Of a DNA stretch of 64,000 bases, positions 21,341-32,368 are shown one piece after another. The translations under genes were made by a program, and so were the position numbers. This DNA is from Ophiura sarsii (lineage: Eukaryota > Echinodermata > Ophiuroidea > Amphilepidida > Ophiuridae). Numbering within the stretch: the first letter of the stretch is position 1; each line of letters starts with the position of its first letter. The notes under the pieces were generated by a model. That model saw only the letters and a list, made by a program, of their open reading frames with translations, searched no databases and had not been told where the DNA came from. The stretch covers positions 15,477,963 to 15,541,962 of the forward strand of contig CM069449.1 in assembly GCA_035610835.1 (NCBI GenBank), written 5' to 3'.

Positions 21341-23675
21341 CAGTTGCCAGGGTAGGGCCCTGAGGGTGTTGGCTGGGAATGAGGTTGACCTTCGAGAGAT
21401 AGGCTATGAGGGTCTGGTTCGGTTGATGGCAAAAGAGTTTGGGCCGCGGGAGGATCCGGAGAGTTGGTATGCCGAACTCCAGCTGCGAGAACAAGGGCAG
21501 AGTGAGAGTTACAAAGATTTGGCCCAAGATATAAAGAGATTGACGTGCCTAGCGATGCCAAATGCTTCGAAACGGGAGAGAAACATAGCAGCTCGTCGGC
21601 ATTTTTGTAGAGCTATCTCAGACCCAGAGGTGCGGAAGGAGGTTCATTCGTTCTCCCCTAGCACTCTAGAGGAAACACTGGATCTAGTTGAGAGAGGTAG
21701 TGCGTTTGAGAAGATAGAATATCGGAGAGGACAAAAACAGACGAAGGATGGCGATGAGGAAGTAGAAAGGCTAGTGGAAGCCGATGAGGAAGTAGAAAGG
21801 CTAGTGACAGCCGGAGATGTGTCGAAGGATAGTCGTGCTAGCACGGTGCCTTTGACGGGGTGTCAGAAGAAGAAGGTGGAGGTTAAGGATCCGGCTGTAA
21901 TCGCGGGCGAGAATGGTAGTAGTATGGTGAAAGGAGTTACCTGGTCACAGGTGGTGAAGGAAGGGTCGACGGCGCGGGTGAGCAATGTTCAGGTGGGGGG
22001 CGATATTGGTCAAAATGGGAGGGGTCAGAATGGGTTGAAGAGGTGTCAGCCGGTGAGTGAATGGCAATCTGATAGTAATTGTTGCCGTTATTGTAAGGAG
22101 TTGGGGCATTGGAAACGAGCATGCCCGGCCTTACAAGCTAAACATGAGACGTGGATGGCTAAGAGAGCGGCGTGGGTTAGGAGGTCAGAAATAAGAAGCG
22201 ATCAGAATGGCGCGATAGAGGAAAGAGTGGGAGTGAGGTCGAGATGGGAAGACGAGCGTCAGAAGAGAGGGCAGGAGGAGCGTCAGAGGAGAGAGGATAG
22301 GATAGAGGAGGGGCGTCGGATTAGAGGTCAGAAGCTTCAGGCGGATGAGGAGCGTCGGAATAGGGAGAAGGTTAGGATGGAAGAGGGGCGTAAGAAGGAA
22401 GAGGAGAGAGTTAGAGTGGAAAAGGAGCGGCTGGAAAGGGAGAAGGTTAGGATGGAAGAGGGGTGTAAGAAGGAAGAGGAGAAGGTTAGAGTAGAGAAGG
22501 AACGACTGGAACGAGAGAAGATGAATGTGGAGAAGGAGCGCCTTGAAAAGGAGAAGGTTAGAGTGGAGAAGGAGCGTCTGGAAAAGGCGGGGAAGGAGCA
22601 CGAGTTTTGGGGAAATGTGAGAATGGTGAGAGAGGAACAGTCTCGTCAGAGCATAGCAAAGGCGCAAGAGGACCATGAGCGTAGGGAGAGGAAAGAGGAG
22701 ATCAGAGTGGAGAAAGCGCGAGAGGATGAGGAGCGTAGGAAACGAAAGGAAGAGATAAAAGGAGAGAAGGAGCGTCTTGCAAATGAGAGGGTTCGGGTGG
22801 AGGAAGAACGTAAGAAGGAGGAGGAAAGAATTATGATGCAGGAGGAGCGTCGCAGGGAAGAGGAGCGTCTAGAGAGGGAGAAGGTTAGGGTTGAGGAGGG
22901 TCGGAAGCGAGTAGAGGAGGATCGTCGGAAGAGAGACGAGTGGCTTAGAGTGGAGTACGAGCGTTGGGAGGGAGAGAGGCAGGTGATAAAGGAGCAAGAA
23001 CGTGAGCAGGAGGAGAAGTTTAGACAAAATGAAGAGCGTAAGAAAAGAAAGGAGGAGATAAGTGAGGAAAAGTGGCGCCGGAAGAGAGAGGAGGAGGCTC
23101 GTTGTAGGGAGGAGCTGAAGTTGCAGCGGGAACAGGAGAAGCGGAGGGATGACGAGAGGCTGGCCAAACAGGAACGGGAGAAGAAGGAGCATGATCGTCG
23201 CTCCGAAAAGAAGGTGGAGCAGGAGATGAAATCACCGGGGAAGGTGGATGGTAGTAAATTGAGACCGGATGCAAAGTCTTGGCCTGTAGGGGGAGCTAGG
23301 GCGAAAACGACGAATGTGTCTATTCAGACTAATTCGCAGGATGTGCGGCCGGCGAAGGTTTTAACGGTGGGCAGTGTCAGAGCTGTACCTGCCAAATCGG
23401 TTGGACCGAGGGAGGAGGATCGGCGTCTTCAAGATGGGGAGATGGTTGCGAAGGAGGTGGTGGAGAAATTGATGGAGGAGAGATTGGTTGAGCAAAAGAA
23501 GGAGTTTTACGAATTTGCAGCAGATAAGTCGAGGCACACTTGCCGGGGTGTTGATTATCTGACGGAGACTATGAGAAGGAATTGGATAGGAGAATTTGGG
23601 AGGCTTTCGGAGCAGTATAGGAGGCAACAAGGCGGTGATGACGCGGTCGTAGGTCTCGTTACACTGGGGTACTAG
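21341..23675 (+). CDS. gag, C-terminal segment: capsid-like end, CCHC knuckle, long charged coiled coil
   Basis: Continues in frame from the segment before the inserted transposon. To about 21720 it reads like the rest of a Ty3/Gypsy capsid (L-M-A-K-E-F-G-P-R, then S-Y-K-D-L-A and a helix ending in L-E-E-T-L-D-L-V). A 33-base block is repeated at about 21748-21805. A zinc knuckle lies at 22083-22124. From about 22200 to 23230 the protein is some 340 residues of Glu/Arg/Lys with recurring E-E-R-x-K/R-E-E and R-V-E-K-E-R-L words, a probable long single helix or coiled coil, unusual for a Gag tail. It ends at a TAG with no protease or polymerase fused or following. Confidence 0.85.
22083..22124 (+). 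other. CCHC zinc knuckle of Gag
   Basis: CRYCKELGHWKRAC fits C-x2-C-x4-H-x4-C exactly, the nucleic-acid-binding knuckle of retroelement nucleocapsids. It confirms the gag assignment. Confidence 0.93.
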
Positions 23676-23997
23676 ACAGGTGGTAGGAGCTTATAAGATG
23701 ATGTCGGAGTAGTGTTGCTCGGACACTTTTGTAGAAGTTATGGGAAGAGTTGCTGCCGGAGTTGTGTATATAAGTTGTTGTTATTGTTTTCAAATGTTCG
23801 AGTTACAAACCTTGTAGTGCACGAAGCCAGTTGGAAGTATTCAATATGTAGAGGTAGAGTTGGCGAGGTGCGACGTGATGCGATGCGGATGGTGCTATGC
23901 TCAACTCGTTGTTACTGAGTGTCATATGGCTTACGCGGCCATCGCACCAGTTCCTATGAGCCGTAGCGGGAGACTCGTTCCAGAGCTCCAAACAGAG

Positions 23998-24072
23998 GGG
24001 TTACTACTGACCTAACCAAGGGTTGCTACTGACCCAACCAAGGGTTGCTACTGACCTAACCAAGGGTTGCTG
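23998..24072. repeat. Short tandem repeat, 22-bp unit
   Basis: GGGTTGCTACTGACCTAACCAA is repeated about 3.4 times in the untranslated region of the retroelement. Confidence 0.85.
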
Positions 24073-24321
24073 AGGACAAGAAGAAGATTTGGGAATGGCG
24101 ACAAAGAAGAAGACTCGGGAATGAAGACGAAGAAGATTATCGCGTCACGTGTACTTTTAAGGCATTGTAGTAGAGTAAGATGTAGTTAGGAGGTGGTATG
24201 TATACATTGTTGTGTTAATGTATTGATGGATGTATTGGCGTAAGGTGCGCGAGGGGTAGAGTGTGTAAGCGATTCCGCTTAATTATTATTATCGCTTATT
24301 GTTGACGGGGACGTCAAGTGC

Positions 24322-24334
24322 TAGTGGGGGGCTG
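24322..24334 (+). promoter_or_regulatory. Polypurine tract before 3' LTR
   Basis: AGTGGGGGG followed by CTG lies directly before the 3' LTR, where plus-strand priming occurs. It is short and G-rich. Confidence 0.65.
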
Positions 24335-25165
24335 TGTAGCGGGAATCGCTTTTATTATAGGTTTTGGCTGTATTTTGATTATTTAATTATAATAACAGTT
24401 GGAATACCCTTAGGACCTATTTTTGTAATGTGCGTAGTAGTGGTTAGCGCCGATTTACTCATTGTTGACCGTATCACGTTGACAGTACCGCTGCGCGGCC
24501 GTCACCTGACCTTTATGAGCCAATCAGGAGCGCTAAAATTAGCGTCGGTTTATGCTCCTCGCGATATTGGATTGGTGATGCTGTATACGCTGTGTTGGGA
24601 AAACGGAAGAGCTGAAAAGAAAACATCCAAATCTTTCGAAAATCAGACGAATTGGTAGGCATCCTTGTAGAGCAGAACATTGGTAGCAGAGTGGATGAGT
24701 CAGACGATAAGCATCTTGTAGTGAATACCCATAGCCATAGGGGTTTACCTTGTGTTGCAAGGTCAGGTCAGGTCAGGTTAGAACAGGTTGTGGTAGAAGT
24801 AAGACGGACCGTTATAAAGACTTTGACCATTGACCCAATCTTGTATTAAGTGTTGCTAGTTGTAATTGTGTTTGGATGTTATAAAAAAAAAACCCACGTT
24901 GTGATATATATATTGTGTAGGAAGGAGAGCGAAAATAAACTGTGAACTTGAATATTTGTCCGTGTCATCGGTTCGCGTTAAAGCCGAAAACGCATGGTTC
25001 TGCCCTGCAAACGAACCCGCGTGGCTAATCAATAATACACAAAAAGGTTTCCAAATTAAACCCTTCCCACGCCCAAAATTTGGTGGTGTCAGATCTGATC
25101 AATTCTGCACACTTGGACATCGCACGCGTGTGTAAATCCTAGTCAGCGCTCGCGCTCCCGCGACA
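24335..25165 (+). repeat. 3' LTR
   Basis: Same length (831 bp) as the 5' LTR, with about five substitutions seen by eye. The flanking GTGG follows at 25166. Confidence 0.92.
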
Positions 25166-25454
25166 GTGGTTTGTAGACTACGTCTAGAAGCATGACGATT
25201 ACACGATTGACTAATCAGAACGCGTGGCCATTTTCTGATATCGCCAGGTAGGCACTTTCGGATTTACGTATGTACGCTCATACGCATGTACGCAAACACG
25301 CACGGTAATCACGCATTGTTGGAATTATGTCCGTAGCATTATGACGCCGACTATTATAGCGGCACAAGCCCTCTGTCGGAATTCCATAGTGCCAACTTTA
25401 TGCCGACTTATTTTATTACAAAAATATGAAATGAACATTAGGCCTATATTTTAA

Positions 25455-25660
25455 TATACACCTAGCACATAAAGTCCCTGCTCAGGTGCTTTGAGGTTGA
25501 CTAATTCAAAATATATAATCGGTACCAAAACTCTGAGACATACATTAAATGAGCAAATTTCTTCTCCGCAGTTTGATACCTCATTCAACAAAATCGAATG
25601 GATACTTTTAAAGTTATGTCGATTTCAATGACCGCGGATGCAACAGAAAAGTGGCACTAG
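25455..25660. repeat. Half copy of the ACACCTAAC foldback family
   Basis: Diverged match to the left arm of the foldback at 29921-30464 (ATACACCTA.., CAGGTGCTTT, ATTCAAAAT, ATCGAATGGATACTTTT). I do not see the right arm. Confidence 0.55.
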
Positions 25661-26017
25661 GTATAGGAATCATTGATTTGTGTGTGATTTACCATAGACG
25701 GTAAGAATCAATGTTTTACACGTCTATGGATTTACGCACTGAAAAACTCACAGCTTATAAGCTAACAGTCAATAGTTAGGTCACCCAAGCTCTATATGAA
25801 AGCTATGAAGATTGTTAAACGGGGTCAGTCGTCACAAACATGCACAAACACAATAGTCGAACGACCTTGCTATTGTCATGCTATTGTCAACACTCCCTAC
25901 ACAGAGGTCTGCACTGCAAATCTGTACGATTTTCGCCATGTAATGTCTATGGCAGATTTCATTCCGCGGTATAAAGCTATGAGGTTTCCGTGGTCTTCGC
26001 TATCTCCAAGCAGATAA

Positions 26018-26888
26018 TTTAGCGTCAATTATTCGTGGTGTACTAGTATAGTAGCTTATTCCGATTTGGTGTTCTCAAAACTTTGTTTTATTTTGTTTAT
26101 ACCCCTCACTCGCCATTGGTGCACTCCGCCGATACACAACATACAATTGACAAAAACTGAACGTATGCTTCAACTTACTCTCGGGTCCGGTCAGGTGTAA
26201 GATTTAGCGTTAGTTTTTCGTGGTGTACTAGTAGCTTATTCCGGTTTGGTGTTCTCAAAACTTTGTTTTATTTTGTTACCCCTCACTCGCCATTGGTGCA
26301 CTCCGCCGATACACAACATACAATTGACAAAAACTGAACGTATGCTTCAACTTACTCTCGGGTCCGGTCAGGTGTAAGATTTAGCGTTAATTATTCGTGG
26401 TGTACTAGTATAGTAGCTTATTCCGATTTGGTGTTCTCAAAACTTTGTTTTATTTTGTTTATACCCCTCACTCGCCATTGGTGCACTCCGCCGATACACA
26501 ACATACAATTGACAAAAACTGAACGTATGCTTCAACTTACTCTCGGGTCCGGTCAGGTGTAAGATTTAGCGTTAATTATTCGTGGTGTACTAGTATAGTA
26601 GCTTATTCCGATTTGGTGTTCTCAAAACTTTGTTTTATTTTGTTACCCCTCACTCGCCATTGGTGCACTCCGCCGATACACAACATACAATTGACAAAAA
26701 CTGAACGTATGCTTCAACTTACTCTCGGGTCCGGTCAGGTGTAAGATTTAGCGTTAATTATTCGTGGTGTACTAGTATAGTAGCTTATTCCGATTTGGTG
26801 TTCTCAAAACTTTGTTTTATTTTGTTACCCCTCACTCGCCATTGGTGCACTCCGCCGATACACAACATACAATTGACAAAAACTGAAC
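26018..26888. repeat. Minisatellite, 177-185-bp unit, ~4.8 copies
   Basis: Units begin TTTAGCGT at 26018, 26203, 26380, 26565 and 26747; the last stops at ACTGAAC. Lengths are 185, 177, 185 and 182, explained by two small indels: GTTTATACCC or GTTACCC, and the presence or absence of TAGTA. The units are otherwise almost identical, implying recent amplification. No open frame runs through. Confidence 0.95.
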
Positions 26889-27744
26889 ACAAATCTGTTG
26901 TCACATGCTCATTTATAAGTTGCTATCATGCTAATCGGGTAACTATAAAATATTTCATCATCTAAATGTGTGATGTCCACATTTATTTACTTGTGAATAT
27001 AATATAAAAACATAATTTTTAAACATAAAAAGACAAAAACAAAAATTAACCTTCTACACATGCCATTAACGTTTATGATCTCTACAAAATAGATAGGGCC
27101 ATAATAAAGGGTGGTGGCGTTTCATATTTGGTGACGAATCATCCATCTCTCTCTAATGACTCAACAACTTAATATGGTAGAGCTATGGTTTAGGTGTAAT
27201 TTGAAAGCAGTGGCGTAGCTAGGTTATTCAAATTGGGGGGGGGGGGGGGGGGGGGCGAGAAATGGAAATGAACCGACAAGACTTTTGAGAGTAAAGAACC
27301 TCTAGCGACGCCACTGTTTGAAAGCATATTTATCTAGCTACATTGTGTGATAACACAATGTATCAGGTATTTCTATAACTGTTTGGCTGAGATATTATTG
27401 ATTATATTTCGAAAGTCAGGGGTGGTGGCGTTGGCGGTGGCGTTGGCGGTGGCGTTGGCGGTGGCGGTGGCGGTGGCGGTGGCGCTGTGTACAATCTCTA
27501 TGGGGAATATAGAAATTGTTCCCTATTCTACGTTGAAAATGCGAATTTTGAAACGTCACAGATTTTTATCACATGATGTTAATAATGGTTTATCTTTGTT
27601 GTTTTTGGCATGTTTGGTACCAAATTGTTTCGAAAATATTTATTTAAATGTCTATCTAGCCTGTTCGAGCACAAAATAAACGAAAGACACTCTATATGAC
27701 AGAACAAAAGTGTATGACTTGCTTTTGTTAAGCACTTTTTAACA
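26889..27744. other. Non-coding stretch with G-run and GGTGGCGTT repeat
   Basis: Contains a ~21-base G-run (27237-27257) and a GGTGGCGTT/GGTGGC minisatellite at 27416-27485. The Ala-Val open frame through the latter is a composition artefact. I see no gene. Confidence 0.6.
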
Positions 27745-29511
27745 GGCCTACTAATACTATAACTAGTATTTAACAAAGGGTAAATTAATTTAGGATGCAC
27801 TATAATAAAGCTACCACCAGCTTCGCATTGTATAATACCCATTGTATTCAATTGACGGGATCGATATGAATGGCCCTGAATAAACATACATGTACCGGGA
27901 AGTCAGGCTATATGAAGTGTGTCCTACTGAAAGTTCATTTAAGATGACCTTATATGCAAATTATTTTTGGGAACGTAGATTTTTGGAATCAGCATACCCT
28001 TATCACATGACATTGTTCCAATCTGTACCAAGATTTGCCCCAGGATCCCTTATCCAGCTTCTTTTGCAGAAATCCGTATACTGCACAATTTCCATTCGTA
28101 TTCCACGTTCAGATTCATAATTTCTTTATTCTTCAAAAAATACATCCCTTGTAACACAAAATCAACATCAAATTTGCTATTTGCCTTTGCTCTTTAATGT
28201 TCATATGAAGATGTGTGCGCAAGTCAATAAGTCCATTTTTGGCCAAATTGACTTTAATTACGGGTATGACATTCAAAATGGCCTAAACTGGAAAAGATAT
28301 GTGGGTTGTGTTAAAATCCATTTAAATAAAAGGTGGTTCAGGTGTTAGTTTGTATGTTGGTTATTGAGTTAAATATGGTTTTGGGCAGCTTTAGGGACAA
28401 GAAACATGGGAATATTACCGATTTTCAAATTTGAGATTTTTAAACTTGTTTTTCAGGGGGTCCAATTTAACACTGTCAGCAACGTGAGTGCTAGAAGAAT
28501 GTAAGTCCACCCATTATGGTTTTTTCTAAAACATGAACCAAAGTAAATTATCAACGTTACTGCACAAAACAATTCTGGTTGTTTGCACTTAAAAGTCAAA
28601 ATATATTAATTAGTTAATTTCCCACTATATTCAACAACTTAAATGGGAAAAATATGTTGTTTTATCATAAAATATGTTTTATGCTATACGAGAGTCTGGA
28701 AACGCTGCTGGTATCTCCACAAAATCAAGCCAATTTTCCTGTTATTTTTCCTGTTTGTCTTCACTATCAGTGACCATGGTAAAAATGGGGCTAATTCACC
28801 CTCACATTCTTCAGATTTCACTGAATTACATTATAATTGATAGAAATGTAATTTAAATAAATGTTAGTAGGCCTATTACTTGTTCAAGGCATGAATTATT
28901 TTTTGCAAGATTTGTTATAAATTGGTAATATGTTGTCAATGTGAGCGCAAGAAGTGCGCAAATCCAATATCAATAAATTGATTAATATTGATCAATTACC
29001 AATGTAAGTACTAATATTGTGTAGAATATAAATCTCAGATACATAACCTATAGGCTATACTCACCAAGTAACAGCCAAATTGAACTTTTATGTTGATTCT
29101 TACAATATTTTGTAAACTTTAAATGCCTGTATCTCAAAACGTCAAATATGGACTTACGCGCTTCTTGCGCTCACGTCTTCATATAATATTGCTTTCGATA
29201 CCATTCTGTATGGGAACATTCCTACAAGTAACAAGTGTCTGCCAGAGTAGTAGCAGAAAACCGATTCCTTCATAATGTACCACTTGTGCATGCGCGAGAG
29301 CTGCGGCAAAAAGATATTTCATTATAATATTGAAATAAAAGTTAAAAACCACTGTGAACAATCCCGGTTTATGCACATGAAATATCAGGGGCATATAACG
29401 GTGGAGAAAGATCTCGTAAAAAAACGTTACTTCACAGCAAGCCTTCCCATTGGTTGGTAACGCTCCCTATCAAACACGCTTACAACTCCGGAACATCCTT
29501 TTCTAAACGTG

Positions 29512-29548
29512 TATAAAGTCGGGGACACCTCGGTAACTATCATCATTC
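29512..29548 (+). promoter_or_regulatory. Gene A core promoter (TATA + initiator)
   Basis: TATAAAG at 29512-29518 and a TCATTC initiator-like site at 29543-29548, about 33 bases apart. Both are kept in gene B, in the same place relative to a splice donor. Confidence 0.65.
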
Positions 29549-29612
29549 ACATACCAAGCACCACCAGCTATAGACGTCCATCGCTACTAAGTCAAACAAC
29601 TTGTGTCTAGAG
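29545..29612 (+). other. Gene A predicted 5' UTR exon
   Basis: From the presumed start to CTAGAG followed by the donor GTAAGT. Exon and donor are conserved at 59357-59425. It would join the acceptor TTCTCATTAG at 32279, skipping a 2.67-kb intron. Confidence 0.6.
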
Positions 29613-29920
29613 GTAAGTTTCTATAGTTTAATCAGTTCCTTATTGGCGAACATTTTGAGGCTAATATTTGTCCGTAGGCACTTGTGGAATACCTACTTCC
29701 TCACCGCTCGCTGCTATGATGCGCACACGCACACTTTAACCAATGCAGCACTATGTGCAACGACATGGATTCTTTTTCTGTGCGGACAAATGCAAGCCCC
29801 ACAATTCTCGCCAATTTGGAATTGATTAAACTAAAAGTGGTTTTTGCGGTGTTTTTTTTAAATGCATTCTTTTCGTATTCGTCTTGATATATATTCGTCT
29901 TTATCTATCGTCAATGTTAA

Positions 29921-30464
29921 CATACACCTAACACCAAAGGTTCCTGACCAGGTGCTTTTATGTTAACTAATTTAAAATCAGTTCAACGAGGACATTCCCT
30001 CTCCAATGTGACACCTCATTCATAACAATTGAGTGGATACTTTTTAAGTTATGTTGCTTTTATTAACCACACCTAAAGGGAACATGTGATGGTTTTTTTT
30101 TGTGTATGGGATTTCATTGATTTGTATTGAGCACTGTGTGCTATCGAAACCGGTCAATCATGTATATACGGATGAATGGTGAGCTGTGATTCATTTAACA
30201 CAAATTGTCACTGCTGAGCACACATTAAGCAACGGTATCCCATGTGACTGCAACTTTGTTCTCGATTATTCTGGTTACTTAAGTTCATCATAACTTTACA
30301 AGTATAGTATCCACTCGATTGTTTTGAATGAGGTATCAATGTACGGGGAAGAAATTTGCTCGTTTGATGTAGCCTATGTCTCAGATTCTTGATACCTATT
30401 ACTGGTTTTAAAATATGCTATCATCACAGCACCTGGTTTGGACTTTTTTAGGTTAGGTGTATGT
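29921..30464. repeat. Foldback element in gene A intron
   Basis: Starts CATACACCTAACACC and ends GGTTAGGTGTATG, with long imperfect arms. It also sits at the matching spot of gene B (59789-60316), so it inserted before the duplication. Confidence 0.75.
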
Positions 30465-31229
30465 GTCTACATGAACACACTATAAAACGGAATAAGGTTA
30501 TTAGTTAGACCCTTTCCTTTTAACATTTGCGCCGAACAAGGTGATAGGACAAATACAAAAGGTAATTTTATACTGTAGGGTACAACTGTACCCTTATGTC
30601 ATGGTGAGAGATAAAACCCTGTTTGAGCTACGCTATGCGAAATAGCCGCTTAAAGCAATGTGATTTAAAAAATAAATGTGTACATATATTTGTGTCTCGC
30701 TTAATATAAAGAAGTTTGACTATCAGGAAAAGACTTCTCTGAATACAACTAACTGTATTTTCCGTTCATCAACGAATTTCGTTAGGGATGTGTTCACTTG
30801 TGTATAGGCGGTCGTAACTACAACCGCAATGTAGACGGCGTTAACACATATTATTTGTTACGAACGAGAACAACACTCAGAAAATAAACTGTCGGGATAT
30901 CTCGACAACTTATTTCAAAATCTGATTTGTACGCGTGACTTAAACATTATCTACCTTAGACTTCTATACCTAACACGTTGCTCTATTGCCTGAGGACTGG
31001 GTTGCGTCTACCACCCGGGTTCACCAATTATTGTGCAGTTCGAATCTTCTGTCCTATACTTGCAATGCGTTAGTAAAGACCTATTATTCTGCACATTATG
31101 TCACTGGAGCGAACTTGGCCAGACCAATATCCTTAGAACTTGGTCAGTTTGGTTACCTGCATGAATACACTTTAAGCGTGTATTAATATACCAATTGTAT
31201 AGTAGCAGTCAAAAAATGCAGTAGAAACT

Positions 31230-31490
31230 ATTTTTTTTGAATTTTGTCTTTTTGTCTTTTTGAAATATTGTGAAACATTTTTAGGAATTTCTTTTTTAGG
31301 TTTTTTTATATTTTTTAAAAATTGCAATTTTTTGAGAAATTTTTGGGATTTAATTTTTTTTTTTTTTTTTTTTTGTACTTTGAAAAAAAATATGTTATTG
31401 ATATTTTTACAATATTATGGTGATTTTTTTTTGATTTTCTTTTTTGATTTTTTTGTTTTTTGATTTTGTTTTGTTTTTGTTGTCAAGTCA
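31230..31490. repeat. T-rich low-complexity tract
   Basis: Mostly T with scattered GA. The Phe-rich open frames through it are not genes. Confidence 0.8.
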
Positions 31491-32279
31491 GATTCTCACT
31501 GCATAATAATGATAAAATTGGATGGATTTTTTCGCATGATACACAAATATATTGGTCTCGCTATGAGTTGTGCTCGACTGCGTCTCGCACAATATTTTTT
31601 AAAACTCATAGCTCGACCAATATCTTTGTGTATCACGCTCAATCCATCCAATTTTATATCAAACACCTCCTGGGTAAATATTTTAGATACACCAAACGGC
31701 CAATATGCCTACTAAATGTAGTGTGTTGTAAAAATGTGTTCGTGAGATATCGAGTGTGAGTGGCCATCACAGACAAAAAAACCATGTAATTGTAAGATAA
31801 AACGTCTATAATAATTAGGTAACACGTAGTACGTGTTTTAGGCTACACAAACAACATGTAAGGGGTAACACGTAGTACGTGTTTTAGGCTACACAAACAA
31901 AGTGTAAGGTTATAGGTCTATGATAATGTCTTACACGTCGAAGATGAGCAAATACAGTTTACAAATCGAACTTGTAAACCCATTTGTAAATAGGACTACT
32001 GTAACAGAGGTTATATGGACGCAAATAAAAACGCTCACTTCCATGATGCAAAAGTTCGTTGTTAAAATTAATAAAATATTCTTATGTTTATGCAATCGGC
32101 GAATACGGTCTCAACCCCTTCATATTGAATTGTAAACTGGCTGTATGACATCATTAACATTAACTTTGTATAAATAGGTCCAATTGTTGACGTTTTAATA
32201 TAACTGCAAACAAATGAAAGAACAATTATATAGTTCTTCTCCTAACTGAACATAATATATTTGTGTTCATTCTCATTAG

Positions 32280-32368
32280 CTTAACGCCTCAAGAAAACCC
32301 TAGTTTGACAATGAAGTACGTGTTTGCATTGCTGATGTTGGCGGTCTGTGCTGCTACTTTCGCACAGG
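32280..32368 (+). CDS. Gene A exon 2: signal peptide (coding from 32311)
   Basis: Acceptor TTCTCATTAG at 32270-32279, 31 untranslated bases, start ATG at 32311, then 19 codons plus one base before donor GTAAGT. The translation has a short basic start, a hydrophobic core and small residues at the end, a classic cleavable signal. The matching exon in gene B supports this start. Confidence 0.85.

Larger units (their letters stand above)
16251..25169 (+). mobile_element. Non-autonomous Gag-only LTR retrotransposon
   Basis: Two 831-bp direct LTRs (TGTAGCGGG...GCGACA) enclose a primer-binding site, a gag-like frame with a CCHC knuckle and a polypurine tract. The 4-bp GTGG occurs at 16251-16254 and 25166-25169, the expected target duplication. 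The LTRs differ at only about five sites by eye, so insertion was recent. I find no protease, reverse transcriptase, RNase H or integrase in the 7.2-kb interior, so it must borrow enzymes from another element. The Gag capsid-like region resembles Ty3/Gypsy types. The interior carries a later 1.37-kb DNA-transposon insertion. Confidence 0.9.

Noticed and set aside
22185..23274. Several long minus-strand open frames rich in Leu/Ser
   Set aside because: Shadows of the Glu/Arg/Lys-rich Gag tail (CTC/CTT/TCC complement of GAG/AAG/GGA).
24299..24658. 119-codon frame running into the 3' LTR, and its 76-codon twin in the 5' LTR
   Set aside because: Starts in untranslated retroelement sequence; the shared LTR portion has no domain and overlaps the promoter region.
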